Shown here piece after piece: positions 22,204 through 32,400 of a stretch of 64,000 nt of DNA (positions are counted from its first letter, which is position 1; every line of letters begins with the position of its first letter). The translations under genes were made by a program, and so were the position numbers. The notes beneath the pieces were generated by a model. That model was not told the DNA's origin, did no database searches, and was given only the letters and a program-made list of their open reading frames with translations. Origin of the DNA: Puccinia triticina (Eukaryota; Basidiomycota; Pucciniomycetes; Pucciniales; Pucciniaceae); assembly GCF_026914185.1 (NCBI RefSeq), contig NC_070561.1:3844001-3908000 (forward strand). Reading direction: 5' to 3'.

Positions 22204-22790
22204 AGGTTCCTTCCACGTCCGCTGCCTCAGGTACACTACATACAAGCTGTGAAATGTATGTGAAATGGGAAATACATGTGTAAAGCGTGAAAGAAACAAA
22301 AACACCTGAGTGAAACTCAACATGGAGGACTATTGCTCCCCAGAATCATCAAACCTCCCTCTATTGCACTAACACCAGCCCTTCGCCACTTTCTGTCAAA
22401 AATCCTGCGCCCCAGTCCTTTATAAGCCTTTTGCCTTTATTCCTTAGTCCTCAGTTACTCTCTGTTAGTGAGTCCGTTTTCTCTATCTTGCATCAACTAT
22501 CACCTGGGTATCCAAAAATACACCTGTTTCTCAGGCCCCAGACGTCACAGGCACCTAAAATACCCCTGCTCCGTCAGGCCCTGTTGGAACGGCCCCGGGG
22601 GCACTTAAACACCCTGCTGCTCTCGCGGCCCCTCCGTTTCTTGTATCTTAGGATTTTTATCCTTTATCCTGCTCTTACCATGTGCTGAAGTGTGCTATAA
22701 CACCATCTTTTGTGCCTAAGTACGTGCAATCAACTGCAGTGAATTGCGTAGCTAAAAGAGTCTCTGTCTCTTGGCATCACAACTCCTAAC
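22204..22790 (+). repeat. LTR-like region ending at TTGGCATCAC
   Basis: A TTTATAAGCC box (22419) precedes modules of the form CAGGCCC...GGCACTTAAA and a right edge reading GTCTCTTGGCATCAC (about 22764-22778). The same edge, with GTAGCTA a few bases upstream, occurs near 30735-30760. A shared TTGGCATCAC could be an LTR end plus primer-binding site. No integrase or reverse transcriptase was recognised. Confidence 0.45.
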
Positions 22791-23150
22791 ATCCTGCCAC
22801 AGTAGAAGTTTCAGAAAAGCACAAAAATAAAACCAAGCTCCAAGCGCTTATCACAAAGCTTGATACAGTGATTGAATAGATCACCCAATCTTCTGTGCAA
22901 AAAGCCAGCTTCAACCGCACGGCTGAACACTTGGGCTTGAATGTAGCCCCATTCATCACCGGTTGCAGCATTCAATGGAAGATAAGATACCAAAGCCACC
23001 ACAAAGCAATAGAGGCAAGAGATGTCATTGATCAACTTTTCAAAGAAGATCAACAACATAAAAAACCAGGACTTTTCAATGATGTGCTATTTACACCTTG
23101 AGCTTGGAAAGAGATTGATCACTTGAACTGCAAGCTTGAGGTATGTTTAT
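22791..23150 (+). pseudogene. hAT transposase internal fragment
   Basis: The frame reads GLNVAPFITGCSIQWKIRYQ, SHHKAIEARDVIDQLFKED, GLFNDVLFTP, a stop, then AWKEIDHLNCKLE. The WKEIDxLNxxLE motif and the RSHxxAIEAR-like block resemble the middle of rust hAT transposases. There are stops at about 22876 and about 23099. It is truncated on the right, about where the TIR element at 23154 begins. Family assignment is moderate. Confidence 0.45.
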
Positions 23151-23153
23151 TGG

Positions 23154-24438
23154 GTCAGCCTTTATGCACACCAAAGAAATACCACATGCACACCATTTTT
23201 GGTGTGAATTAGTGTGCACTCCAAGAAATTGGAGTGGACACCCATGCACTCCAACATGCACTCCAAAAAATTGGAGCGCACACCCATGTGATGAAAAAAC
23301 AGCTACAAGTCAAAGGGAGGAGCGAAAAACAAGCTTTGAGGAAAAACAATCAAAGGTTGATAACACAAAGAAGCCCTCTTTGAGGGCTCAGGCTTCTAGC
23401 TTGTGAGGAGGAGAAAGGCAACTCACTACAAGATACTGGAAGGTGGTCTCCGGGATCAGGCACAGAGAGCAAATGATTTTCAATTCGAATCTATCACAAT
23501 ATTTAATCTCTTACAACTGGGGAGCAAGATGTGGGAAAGAAGGTGAAATGAATATTCATCTGAAGGGAATGAAGTGAGTGACAGGCGAGGGAAGGGAAAG
23601 AAAGGAGACAGAGATGTGAAATTCCAACACCATGCACTCCAAAAAATAGGAGTGCACACTCATGAACTCCAAAATATTGGAGTGCACACCAATGTACTCC
23701 AAGAAACATGGTGTGCATACTCATGCACTACCTGACTAGCACTAGATTTCTCTTTACTCTCACCAATGGTAGACTTTTAGTAGAAGCCTACCAAGTCTAG
23801 CATAGAAACTCTATGCTAGACTATACTTGGAGGCAACTTGGTGTTACTTTAGCCAAGCTGTGCTAACAGCAGCCCTTTTGCCTGTAGTGTTAAGCCACCG
23901 CTACTGCTGCTACACTACAGGTGTTTTAGCAGCAAAAAAAGGCCAAAAACCCACTCAAAAGAGCTTTAAAAAGTGTAGAAGGATTCTTCATGACTTGTGC
24001 TATTTGAATAAGAGCAGAGAAGATGCAATTCCCTTAATTCTCCAATAAAATTTAGTGGAATCCTGCAAAACTACACCACACCAACACTTTGGTTAGCTTA
24101 TATGGAACCCTGTTGTTCCTGCAATTGAATATTAGTCTTGCTAGGATGTAATTTCTTGATTTATTCACTTCTTTTAGCTTGGTGAGTTCTGCCTCTTTTT
24201 TACATTTCCGGCTGTATTGATTTCACATGGCTTCACTCCACTTTTTTCAAGTGATTGGGTGTGCACTCCAATTTTTGGGAGTGCATGATTGAGAATTCCA
24301 ATCTTTGGGAGTGCATGGGTGTGCACTCCAATTCTTTGGAGTCCATGGGTATGCACTCCAATTCTTTGGAGTGCACACTAATGCACACCAAAAATGGTGT
24401 GCATGTGGTATTTCTTTTTGGTGTGCCTAAAGGCTGAC
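23154..24438. mobile_element. 1.3-kb TIR element with CACTCCAA/TTGGAGTG hairpins
   Basis: The left end GTCAGCCTTTATGCACACC and right end (inverse GTCAGCCTTTAGGCACACC) start an inverted repeat of about 80 bases. It includes AGAAATACCACATGCACACC and a TTTTTGGTGTG palindrome. Inside both ends, at least eight hairpins of the form GTGCACTCCAA-n-TTGGAGTGCAC occur (23205-23285, 23630-23710, 24255-24385). No TSD was identified. There is no transposase. Confidence 0.65.
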
Positions 24439-24453
24439 TCATGTGTATTTAAT

Positions 24454-24677
24454 AGGGGGATTCAAATTTGGCCATGCACAACTTGCCTGCACTTTTGCAA
24501 GTTGGTGTTCAAAGCTTTTATTGAAAACCAAATTTCAAAAAAACATTCAAGAAGGCTTAAGGGGTGTAGTACAGTGTGGCTTGCATGCACTTTTGCAACT
24601 TGGTGTTCAAGAATGAACTTGATCACTGACTTGAAAATGTGCATGAAAGTTGCATCTGGCCAACTTTGAAACCCCCT
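24454..24677. mobile_element. 224-bp MITE with AGGGGG ends, 3-bp TSD AAT
   Basis: The ends AGGGGGATTCAAATTTGGCC and the inverse AGGGGGTTTCAAAGTTGGCC are flanked by AAT on each side (24451-24453 and 24678-24680). The ACTTGC/GCAAGT word is repeated inside. It is related in its ends to the MITE at 37208-37408. Confidence 0.72.
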
Positions 24678-25107
24678 AATAACTAATGTGATGTTGCCTG
24701 TCATACAGACACTGACAAAACAAACATCACTAGGTTTTTGTCCAACTCATCTCCAAAATGGAAGGGAATCACACGGCCAGTATGGTATGCTTTATGGTTA
24801 CCCATCTAGCCCAGTTCAAAATTTTCAATTTTTATCACATGTACACTCACAAATCAACCAATACGGCAGCACCACTGTATTCTACGACTAAAACTACACA
24901 GGACACAATGGACAACACACCTTAAACTCCTCTGGATCAGAAGATACCATCAGTCAGTTTCATACACACAAAACACCATACTCAGGTCATGTAATCCGTT
25001 ACATGAACCACCCCTACCCAGGACCATGTAATCCGTTACATGGACCACTCTGACAACTTGTCTACCCTTTACATATGCATTACCTCATCAGCTGCACTCA
25101 TTACATA
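24678..25107. other. Non-coding; two copies of a Tm-palindrome
   Basis: CATGTAATCCGTTACATG occurs twice (24987-25004 and 25024-25041). Nothing else is supportable. Confidence 0.4.
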
Positions 25108-25218
25108 GTGCTATGCAGTGTCATGCAGTGACATGCAGTGTCATGCAGTGTCATGCAGTGTCATGCAGTGTCATGCAGTGTCATGAAGTGTCATGAAGTG
25201 TCATGCAGTGTCATGCAC
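25108..25218. repeat. 10-bp tandem repeat TGCAGTGTCA
   Basis: About eleven head-to-tail copies of TGCAGTGTCA, the later ones with TGAAGTGTCA, give a minisatellite. The open frames through it are a compositional artefact. Confidence 0.9.
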
Positions 25219-25223
25219 ACTGG

Positions 25224-25422
25224 ATGCAGGCTTATTCAGTCTTATGCAGTCTTATGCAGTCTTATGCAGTCTTATGCAGGCTTATGCAGTCTTATGCAGG
25301 CTTATGCAGTCTTATGCAGGCTTATGCAGTCTTATGCAGGCTTATGCAGTCTTATGCAGGCTTATGCAGTCTTATGCAGGCTTATGCAGTCTTATGCAGG
25401 CTTATGCAGTCTTATGCAGGTG
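25224..25422. repeat. 10/20-bp tandem repeat TTATGCAGTC / TTATGCAGGC
   Basis: About nineteen copies of a 10-bp unit alternate strictly between CTTATGCAGT and CTTATGCAGG, making a 20-bp higher-order period. It directly follows the TGCAGTGTCA array and shares ATGCAG with it, so both may derive from one ancestor. The long frames (MQSYAVLC... type) are products of the repeat. Confidence 0.9.
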
Positions 25423-25545
25423 CATGCAGACTAGTGTAATAGGGACTGCAGTTCATGCAGGTGTCAAGCTAGCAAAAACCCCCATGCAGCTTGCACAGGA
25501 CATCAGTTGACAGCTCAGGCTAGCTAAATTCCCTTGCATGACATC

Positions 25546-26270
25546 TAGAGATGGCCAGTGGGTACCCGTTTGGCAGTACCCGGAACCCGTTGGCGGGTAC
25601 TTGCCACTGCCCTTTGAGTACCCGTCCGCAGGTGCCGTGTACGGGTCCAGGTATGCAATTTGGGCCGGAAAATCACCGGGTACCCGCCAATGTCAGCAGT
25701 GGTTGGCCGGCCATCAAGTGGGGTACACACCTTGCTTGATGACCGGGCATCAAGCGGGCTACACATCTCACTCAATGGCCGGTGCACTCCATGACCAGCC
25801 ATAGAGTGGGATGCGCACTCAATGACCATTGACTGGTCACCAAGTACACACCCCGCTCAATGAACGGTCATTGAGTGGAGTACACACCCTCAATGACCAG
25901 CCATTGTACTTGAGCGGAGTACACACCTCCACATCCCACGCAATGACCGGACATCGAGTGGGGTGATCACGATGGCCGGCCACTGAGCGGGGTGTGTACT
26001 CTGCTTGATGACCGGCCTACACCCCCACTTGATGGCCGGTCATTGGGTTGAGTGCGCATCCCACTCAATGGCCGGTCATCAAGTGGGATGTGCACCCCGC
26101 TCAATGTGCGGTCATCAAGAGGGGTGCGTACATACCCCACTCAATTGGTCACCAGTGCGGTACCCGCCTCAAGTACCGCCAGTACCTGTTGGCGGGTGCC
26201 GTGTCCGGGTCCGGGTGTCCAAAATTGGAGAAATTCACAGCAAGTACCCAGACCCGTTTGGCCATCTCTA
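25546..26270. mobile_element. hAT-type MITE, copy 2, with internal CCGGTCAT array
   Basis: It begins TAGAGATGGCC and ends GGCCATCTCTA. The 8-bp direct repeats ATGACATC flank it (25538-25545 and 26271-26278). The termini are GGGTACCCG-rich as in copy 1 (195-923). The middle (25700-26150) is an array of CTCAATGACCGGTCATCAAG-type inverted units separated by GTGGGGTGTGTAC-like spacers. There is no transposase. Confidence 0.85.
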
Positions 26271-26339
26271 ATGACATCATTTGACAGCAGGTGACAGACA
26301 GGGCAGTACAGATGATCAGATGACCCAATGACATCACAG

Positions 26340-26930
26340 GCCAAACTCAAACCTCTCACATCCTCTTTCTTACCAGCTAAATTCCCTCATCATTACATCA
26401 TGTGGCCTGTCAATTGGGCTAAATTCCCTCATCTAAGCTGTACCACCAGCCAAAACCCCTCATTTGACAGCGCAGGGCAGCTAAAATCCCTCATTCCTTG
26501 GTTCCCCTGGAGCTAAAATCCCTCACTCTTTTCTATTTAAGGAGGCTCTCCTCCCCCCATTTTTGATTTCCCTCAGCAAACTAATTGCACTCAGCTTACC
26601 CCATAACAGTACAACACTTGCTTACTCTACAGTATTAGCCCCCACTATATTGTGGTTTTACCCTTATTACATAACAATTACATACATATCACAAATTTAT
26701 TACATCAATCACTCATCATTAACTCCTCTTTCAGGGTGTTCCACAACCCCCTTGGCGGCAACATACGGACCACATCAACTTACAACTCACTCAGCACCGG
26801 TTACATTATACATATCCCTTAAGCCACTTATTCAACATAGGCTATCTTTTGATACACCTCCACTATCACTACATAAACCTTCCAATCGTAGATTTTGGGG
26901 CTTGTTTTAGTGTCTAGTGACCCAGGAAAG
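26340..26930 (+). repeat. LTR-like promoter with AGCTAAAATCCCTCA repeats
   Basis: AGCTAAA(T/A)TCCCTCA-type words occur about five times (26375, 26419, 26450, 26482, 26511), upstream of a CTATTTAAGGAG TATA-like box (26533) and a CCCTCAGC leader. An inverted homologue is at 32150-32400. One more word lies at 25520, so the hAT MITE at 25546 was inserted into this repeat. It is probably an LTR. The retroelement coding region is absent. Confidence 0.5.
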
Positions 26931-26979
26931 GCAGAGGTTCCCTCATTCATCCCTTTCTGCCCTCAGCAAATGGTTCTCA

Positions 26980-27650
26980 GGAACACTTTTGAGCTTTACA
27001 CCGACACACATGTGATCCCTAAGTATCTGGAGCTCAACAATCAGATCTCTGGATAGCTCAACCAGTCAGAAGAGAGTGACATGTTGTATCCAATGTACTA
27101 CTTGATGCTGAAGCTTGTCAAGAAGTATCTGGCTGAAGCAATGCAGTGTGAGACACTCAGCGGCCAACTCTTGGAATACAAGGACAAACGGGCTGTCTTG
27201 ACATTGGACGTTCCCAAACCAGATATAACTGTACTCCCAGAGGCCAAGCCAGACTCTCTCATGGATTGACTGGCTTCCCGTATGACTCAGAAGCCCTCAA
27301 ATCCACACAAAAATAAAGTTGAAACCTTCCTCAAAGCCCAGCACTTTTTCAGTGGCAAGGCAATCCAGGACAAATCAACAGCCCTGAAGTGGTGGAAGGA
27401 CGGCTGTGCAACCTATCCCTCACTCTTGCGGATGGCACAAGCGTAACTTGGCTGCTCTGGGAGCTCATGCGCGGTGGAACGGCTGTTCTACACAGCTTCT
27501 GATGTCTGCAGCAGTAGGCAAGGCGGCTTGCTTCCATCAACAATTTCTTGCTGTGGTTGCGGGAGCAGATGCCTCTCACCAGCAATGTTGAGGAGGCGGA
27601 TAATGCTTTGGCAGCTTTGGTGCCAGCACCCAAGCAGAATGTGGGCGCTT
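26980..27650 (+). pseudogene. hAT transposase C-terminal fragment
   Basis: The frame reads FELYTDTHVIPKYLELNNQISG, then LYPMYYLMLKLVKKYLAEAMQ, then STALKWWKDGCATYPSLLRMAQA, then SGSSCAVERLFYTASDVCSS, then GGLLPSTIS. The WWK and (S/A)VERLF blocks are the hATC dimerisation domain. There are stops at about 27052, 27268 and 27443, and the frame changes after about 27520. It is a relic and not the same copy as 15626-16760. Confidence 0.7.
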
Positions 27651-28655
27651 GACCAATGACCATTAAATTATCTGTTATCATCATGTCTGCCACAGCAACA
27701 GTAACACAGCAAAATTTGTTATGTTACCGTTACAATACTGTTACCTGTGTTGTACTGGTGTGATGATCCAGATCTGTTGCGCACAACAAAACTGCCAAAA
27801 CCTCAACTTAAAAACTAAATTACTTGCAGATGTTAGAGTATTATTACATAAATAGACTCTACATACAAATTTAACCCTAGTCACTCACTTCAACTACCCA
27901 GCTAGCTCTGTTACACTTGCAACATGGATGAATTTGTGATGTTGTATATTGATCAATATATGTTGGAATTTCAGCTTCTTCTCTTTACTTACCCCAAAAT
28001 CACTTTATTTTATGTTAATGTTTACTATGAAAAGTATCCTGTTTATTGATCTGACTTTATTCTTTATGGCGGCCTCTTGTAGTCTAGAACCCTGAGGAAT
28101 AGCCTCTAGTATTAATTCTTATTCAATACTTGTCTCTATCTCATTTTTATTCATTATACATGTATTCTTTATTCATTATCAAAAATCATGTATATATTAC
28201 TTTGGTTTTACAAGTAATAACATCATTGGTTCTCCTCCTTTCTGAGTCTTGACCACCTTGAGCCCCTCCAAGGTGATTCTAGAATTCTCACAATATAGCG
28301 TATATTGATCAATTCATTATTATTATTATTCCTTTTGATACCTTTGTCTGTGTTCCATGTCTCCTTGATACTCTTCTATAATCTCTCGCCTTCCCCCTGT
28401 GTTAGCTTCAAGCCACAGGAATCTTTTCATTTTTTTTGCCTGATAAAATTCATAAATTTATACATACACCAATCAATTCTTCCTGAAAAAAATACATTTA
28501 AAGTTTTAGGATTAATCCAGGGTGGCTGAGGGGTCTCAAAAATTTCGAATTGTTTTTTTTTTACTTCAACCATTGATAGTTTACCATGGTTTAGCATATT
28601 TTGGTCAGGTTCTTTTTTTGTCTACTTTTGTTATCAGCCACAGATCAATGAGGAA
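27651..28655. other. Non-coding AT-rich stretch
   Basis: GTTACCGTTAC-type words at 27715-27745 recall the MITE at 305-712. Nothing else is recognised. Confidence 0.35.
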
Positions 28656-28690
28656 CTAGAGGCCAAGGCGGCTGCGCCGCTGCAGGGGTC
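28656..28690 (-). mobile_element. Helitron-type 3' end, minus strand
   Basis: On the minus strand the order is CTGCAGCGGC-gca-GCCGCC, TTGGC, CTCTAG, then TTCC. The stem is GCGGC/GCCGC. The last element base is 28656 and the body would extend to the right. The EF3 gene fragment at 31080-32000 lies in that direction. Confidence 0.6.
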
Positions 28691-28740
28691 ACTTTATGTA
28701 GTTTGACGTCCACAATCTACCCAACCCACACCCCAAGGAA

Positions 28741-28757
28741 CCCCCCCCCCCCCCCCC
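28741..28757. repeat. Homopolymer C tract
   Basis: An uninterrupted run of about 17 C. Its length may be unreliable in the assembly. Confidence 0.8.
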
Positions 28758-29006
28758 AATCTCACCTTACACATACACACACACCAAAAATTGCACCTCC
28801 ACCTTTGACTCTCAGGGAAAATTTAATGAAATTTTTGTTAGATTTGCCTTCCATTAATGTTGCCTGGTTTAATCTTGTCTTCATCTTGCTACTGAAATGC
28901 AGCCTTGACACAGAAGTCCACATCATTTAGACAGGCTCAATCATGTGGCACATGAAAAATTTTCACTATCAACATCTGTAGCCCGGAGTCTATGTATTCA
29001 GTTGAT

Positions 29007-29142
29007 TAGTTTTGAATAATAATTTCAGGTCTTATTTTTCTCTCAAGTCTTCAAACAATTCAATAGTCAACTCTAGGATATGTTAGAATTTTTTGAAGAC
29101 TTGAGAGAAAAATAAGACCTGAAACTATTATTCAAAACTAAA
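29007..29142. repeat. Long near-perfect inverted repeat (foldback)
   Basis: Arms of about 48 bases (29007-29055 and 29090-29142) are complementary, with one or two mismatches in TTTGAATAATAATTTCAGG / inverse of TTTGAATAATAGTTTCAGG and a perfect core through CTCTCAAGTCTTCAAA. The loop is about 35 bases. It could be a foldback MITE, or it could make a hairpin RNA if transcribed. No flanking gene is near. Confidence 0.85.
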
Positions 29143-30179
29143 GTGTTTCATGATAAATTCATCAGTGAATTAGTACCTTTTCTAAGTCCCCTCAAAAAGC
29201 ATGTCTAGAGGCTGTGTTGTGCTTTTTTGAAGAGGCTTTGTTAAGTTGTCTGAAACAGAAGCTGTACATTTTTATGAACTCCAAAGGCTTCTGAGTATTG
29301 CTAGCACCACATGCTTGTGCACTTGAAAGGGGCAAGTTGGTGGCTTGTGGCAAATTCGGCTCTGTGGATTGGATGTTGACCTGCTCTATCTAGGTGAATA
29401 AGCGAGACACTTGACTGAAGATGTACATTTCTTTAAAGTGGGAGAGAGGTTTGGAAGTCTAGAGTATGTAATGGATCCCAGCCCTTCTTTGTAGCCACTT
29501 GGCCTTTCACAAGACCGCTCAAGCCCGTCAAAGGGGTTACACCCTTCTGAATTTAATTCTTACAGCTGGACATCAGATCAGCAAGAGGATCTAGCTTGAA
29601 GATAGTGAAAGCCTGATGAGTAGGGAGTGTTAATTGTTTTTCAATTTGCTTTACTCAACCATCTACTTTGTTGAGCTTTCAATTACTCGGAAATCCTTCT
29701 ACCCAACTCTTCTGCCAAATGATACTGAGTTGCAACAGTAAAATGCGTAGAAAGAAGAGTTTGTAGTGTGGAGAGCTTTGTGGCTGTCAGCTAGCTACTT
29801 TATCAGAGCTAACTGATCAATAAAAAATATAAAAATCTAAGTATAAAGTAAAAAGAAACTCTATCAGCAAAATAGCGTGCTAATGCGCAATGAGAAAAGT
29901 AAGCAGTACCCGTTTCGATAAACAAAATGCGTCTAGGCAGTAAGTGTACCACGCAACTAGGCACAAAAGAGTGCAACGCGTAACTAAGACACTAAGAAAT
30001 TACCTAAATAACATAATATGGTAAGAGGACAGTGCTCATCAACGAGAGAAGCGCTTGTCTTTGGAAATTACAAAATAAAAAGAGCGCTCATCTTCTTGAC
30101 GGAAAGAAACAAGGATTCCCCTTGTCAGAGAGATGAGCCATTCTCCTTGATGAAGACTCAGACAAGAGAAAAATGAATA
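29143..30179. other. Non-coding, no recognised feature
   Basis: No conserved frame. AAGGGGTTACACCCTT (29533) is a short palindrome. Confidence 0.35.
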
Positions 30180-30790
30180 CTCTATAAATAGAGAGGGCGT
30201 CTCCTGAGTCAAAAGCCCCATCATCATACAAACCAACCAACAAATCACACTGCTCTCTTTTCAATTGAAAACCCAACCAGTATATACCGTTGCTTTGTCT
30301 GAAGTTCAAATCTTCTTCTTCAAGTGTGCCTCTTGACGCGCTATCCTTTCTCAAACAACAGCTCTTGCAAGAAGGAACTTTTCCGCTATCTCTGTAAGTC
30401 ACACCGAGTACTCCGGCCCTTAGTGAGTTAGCAAAGTCTCCTTTCTTCTGTCTCCTGGATCTTTTTCTTGAAGATCTTTTCAGGGGAAACATCAGCAAAA
30501 CCAAACCTGAATCTCAAGCCCCTGCTGCATCAGGCACTCCTACACCCCTGTTATACAGGCCCTGAAAATCTACGGAGGGCACTTAAATACTCTTAGCTCT
30601 CAGAGTTAAGCCCCTCCGCTAAAAATATAAAAAATATTTTTCATTTTTCCCTTTTTTTGCCGGTATCCTCTACTCGAAACTGCGCTATCATCCATTCTAT
30701 CCAATACTGTTCTGTATTTTTGCAGCTGGTGTAGCTAGAAGACATCAGTCTTGGCATCACCACCGCTGACAGTGGCTATCTCAAGAGTTG
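30180..30790 (+). repeat. LTR-like region with TATA and TTGGCATCAC edge
   Basis: A CTATAAATAGAGAGGG box (30182) is followed by modules of the form CAGGCAC...GGCACTTAAATAC and an edge reading GTAGCTAGAAGA...TCTTGGCATCAC (about 30733-30760). It parallels 22204-22790 in order. It is likely an LTR fragment. Confidence 0.5.
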
Positions 30791-31079
30791 ACTCTTGCGC
30801 TGTCCATAAAGGTTGGCTTTACAGCCAGCCAATCAATTTCCACAGGGTTGGGAAGCCGTGTTGAGGCATTTCAATCAGATATTTTTTGTAGCAAGGTCAA
30901 GCAAACACCCAAGTAGATAGACTAAGTGAACAGACAACACAAAGTGGTATTTTTTGTGATTTTGTAATAATGAGATGTCTTTGGCGCCAAAGACCCTCTT
31001 AGGGTTGCTTGAGAACCCAGCGAGGACAAAGCTGTCAGCGTTGGAAGAAGTTTCAGTGCTGAAAGCAAGCATCATAGAT

Positions 31080-32000
31080 GCACAGTGAACTTAAGCTGCA
31101 GCGCATCCCGCTTGGCATCTTTGACTGACGGGTTTTGGTAGAGCAGGCCGCCCATGCCTGCTCTCAACACCCGTGGATGCAGGCGCTTGGGCACTGGGAG
31201 GGAGATGATGATCTTCTGACCAAGATTTTTGGATCCCTTGGAGTGCACGGCAGCCAGCAGATCAACAAGCGAGAGCTCTAAGGTCTTGGTGACCAGTTTT
31301 TCCCCAGTTGAAAAACTTGTTGCATCTTTTGCTTCACTGCTGCATTGAAATCCGCAAGGATAAGGTTGGATCATCAACCTTGGAAAAAAAAGTTGTGGCC
31401 GCAAGGAGTTGGATTCATTTGGGTACCTCTTTGACAGGGTTGATCAGCGCGGAGATGAGGGCTGGAATGAAATTCTCAATTTCTTTGTTGGAGAAGAGCT
31501 GGGAAATCAAGGATGGAGTGTGAGCACGTGTGGAAAGAAATTTACAAGTACAAAAGACAATCTGTCAACTTACAGCGCAAGATTTGGTCAAAGAGGTACA
31601 AGCCACTTTCTTGACATCAGCCTTGGTATCTCAGATCGCGGCCGCGAAGACAGAGACAATTTTAGGCATTGCCTTGAACATTTGGTCCGCGGCATTGATG
31701 ACCAACACGTCCAAAACGTTAAGGGCGCCAGTTTTGAGTTGCCATTCACCAGTGGTGGCAATCTGGTTGAGCAAGACTGGGAGTATGACATGAAGAGCCC
31801 ATGGGTTCACAATCTTGATGAGGCTGTCCAAAGTCAAGTAGCTTGTTGCCTAAGGCTTCAAGGAGCTCGTTGAGCTCCTTACAATCAGCATGGGCAAGGA
31901 CAACAGGTTCGACATCGTGACCAACACCCTGACTGCACAGCTCAGATAACAAAGTGCAGGCACCTTTGCAAGGTGGATGTATACGGTGTAAGACTCGAAA
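31080..32000 (-). pseudogene. Elongation factor 3 (eEF3) N-terminal HEAT region, disrupted
   Basis: Minus-strand blocks match the HEAT repeats of fungal eEF3, the ribosome-bound ATPase needed for elongation and E-site tRNA release: ACTLLSELCSQGVGHDVEPVV, then SLIKIVNPWALHVILPVLL, then EWQLKTGALNVLDVLVINAADQ, then MPKIVSVFAAAI, then DTKADVKKVACTSLTK, and after an intron-like gap (about 31515-31575) NKEIENFIPALISALINPVKEVPK, a TGA, then IQLLAATTFFSKVDDPTLSL. There are several frameshifts. Only about 250 of about 1050 residues are represented and both ATP-binding cassettes are absent. It is a gene fragment. An LTR-like promoter lies upstream on the same strand. Confidence 0.72.
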
Positions 32001-32149
32001 GCGGTTGTGAAACCCTTTTGCTGAATGGAGAAGGGGATGATGGAGGTGCAAACTCTGCCCTTCTATACTATCAGATAACAAGACCCACCAAGCTAAGCTT
32101 GGCAAGTTTTAATCAAGCAATAGGTCTGGTCTAGTTCCAGATGAAGTTG

Positions 32150-32400
32150 TTTGATGACAGGTATGTGAGAGTTGAGAGTGATTTCAGTAGTTATTTGCAA
32201 ATATAAGGGTTGTAGTGATGTGTGGTGGTGATGGTAATTGTGAAGGGTGGTATGTAAATAACTGGGGAATACTGAGCTGAGGGAAAAACAACTGGGGGGG
32301 AGAGAGCTCCTTATATAGACAAACGTGAGGGATTTTAGCTACAAGGGGGACCCTGAATGAGGGATTTTAGCTGGTGGGCTGCGTATAAGTGGTGTCAGAA
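32150..32400 (-). promoter_or_regulatory. LTR-like promoter, inverted copy
   Basis: On the minus strand, AGCTAAAATCCCTCA words occur twice (32327-32375), followed by CTATATAAGGAGCTCTC (about 32310-32325) and a CCCTCAGC leader. It matches the plus-strand repeat at 26480-26600. It sits about 200-300 bp upstream of the eEF3 fragment on the same strand. Confidence 0.5.

Noticed and set aside
25138..25510. Long open frames reading MQSYAVLCRL... repeats
   Set aside because: They exist only because the 10-bp tandem repeat lacks stops in several frames; all three frames are open.
31490..31510. Possible Helitron 5' end (TTGTTGGAGA) for the 28656 terminus
   Set aside because: It lies in the eEF3 coding relic where the sequence is explained by the protein; similarity to the 40425 end is only about ten bases.
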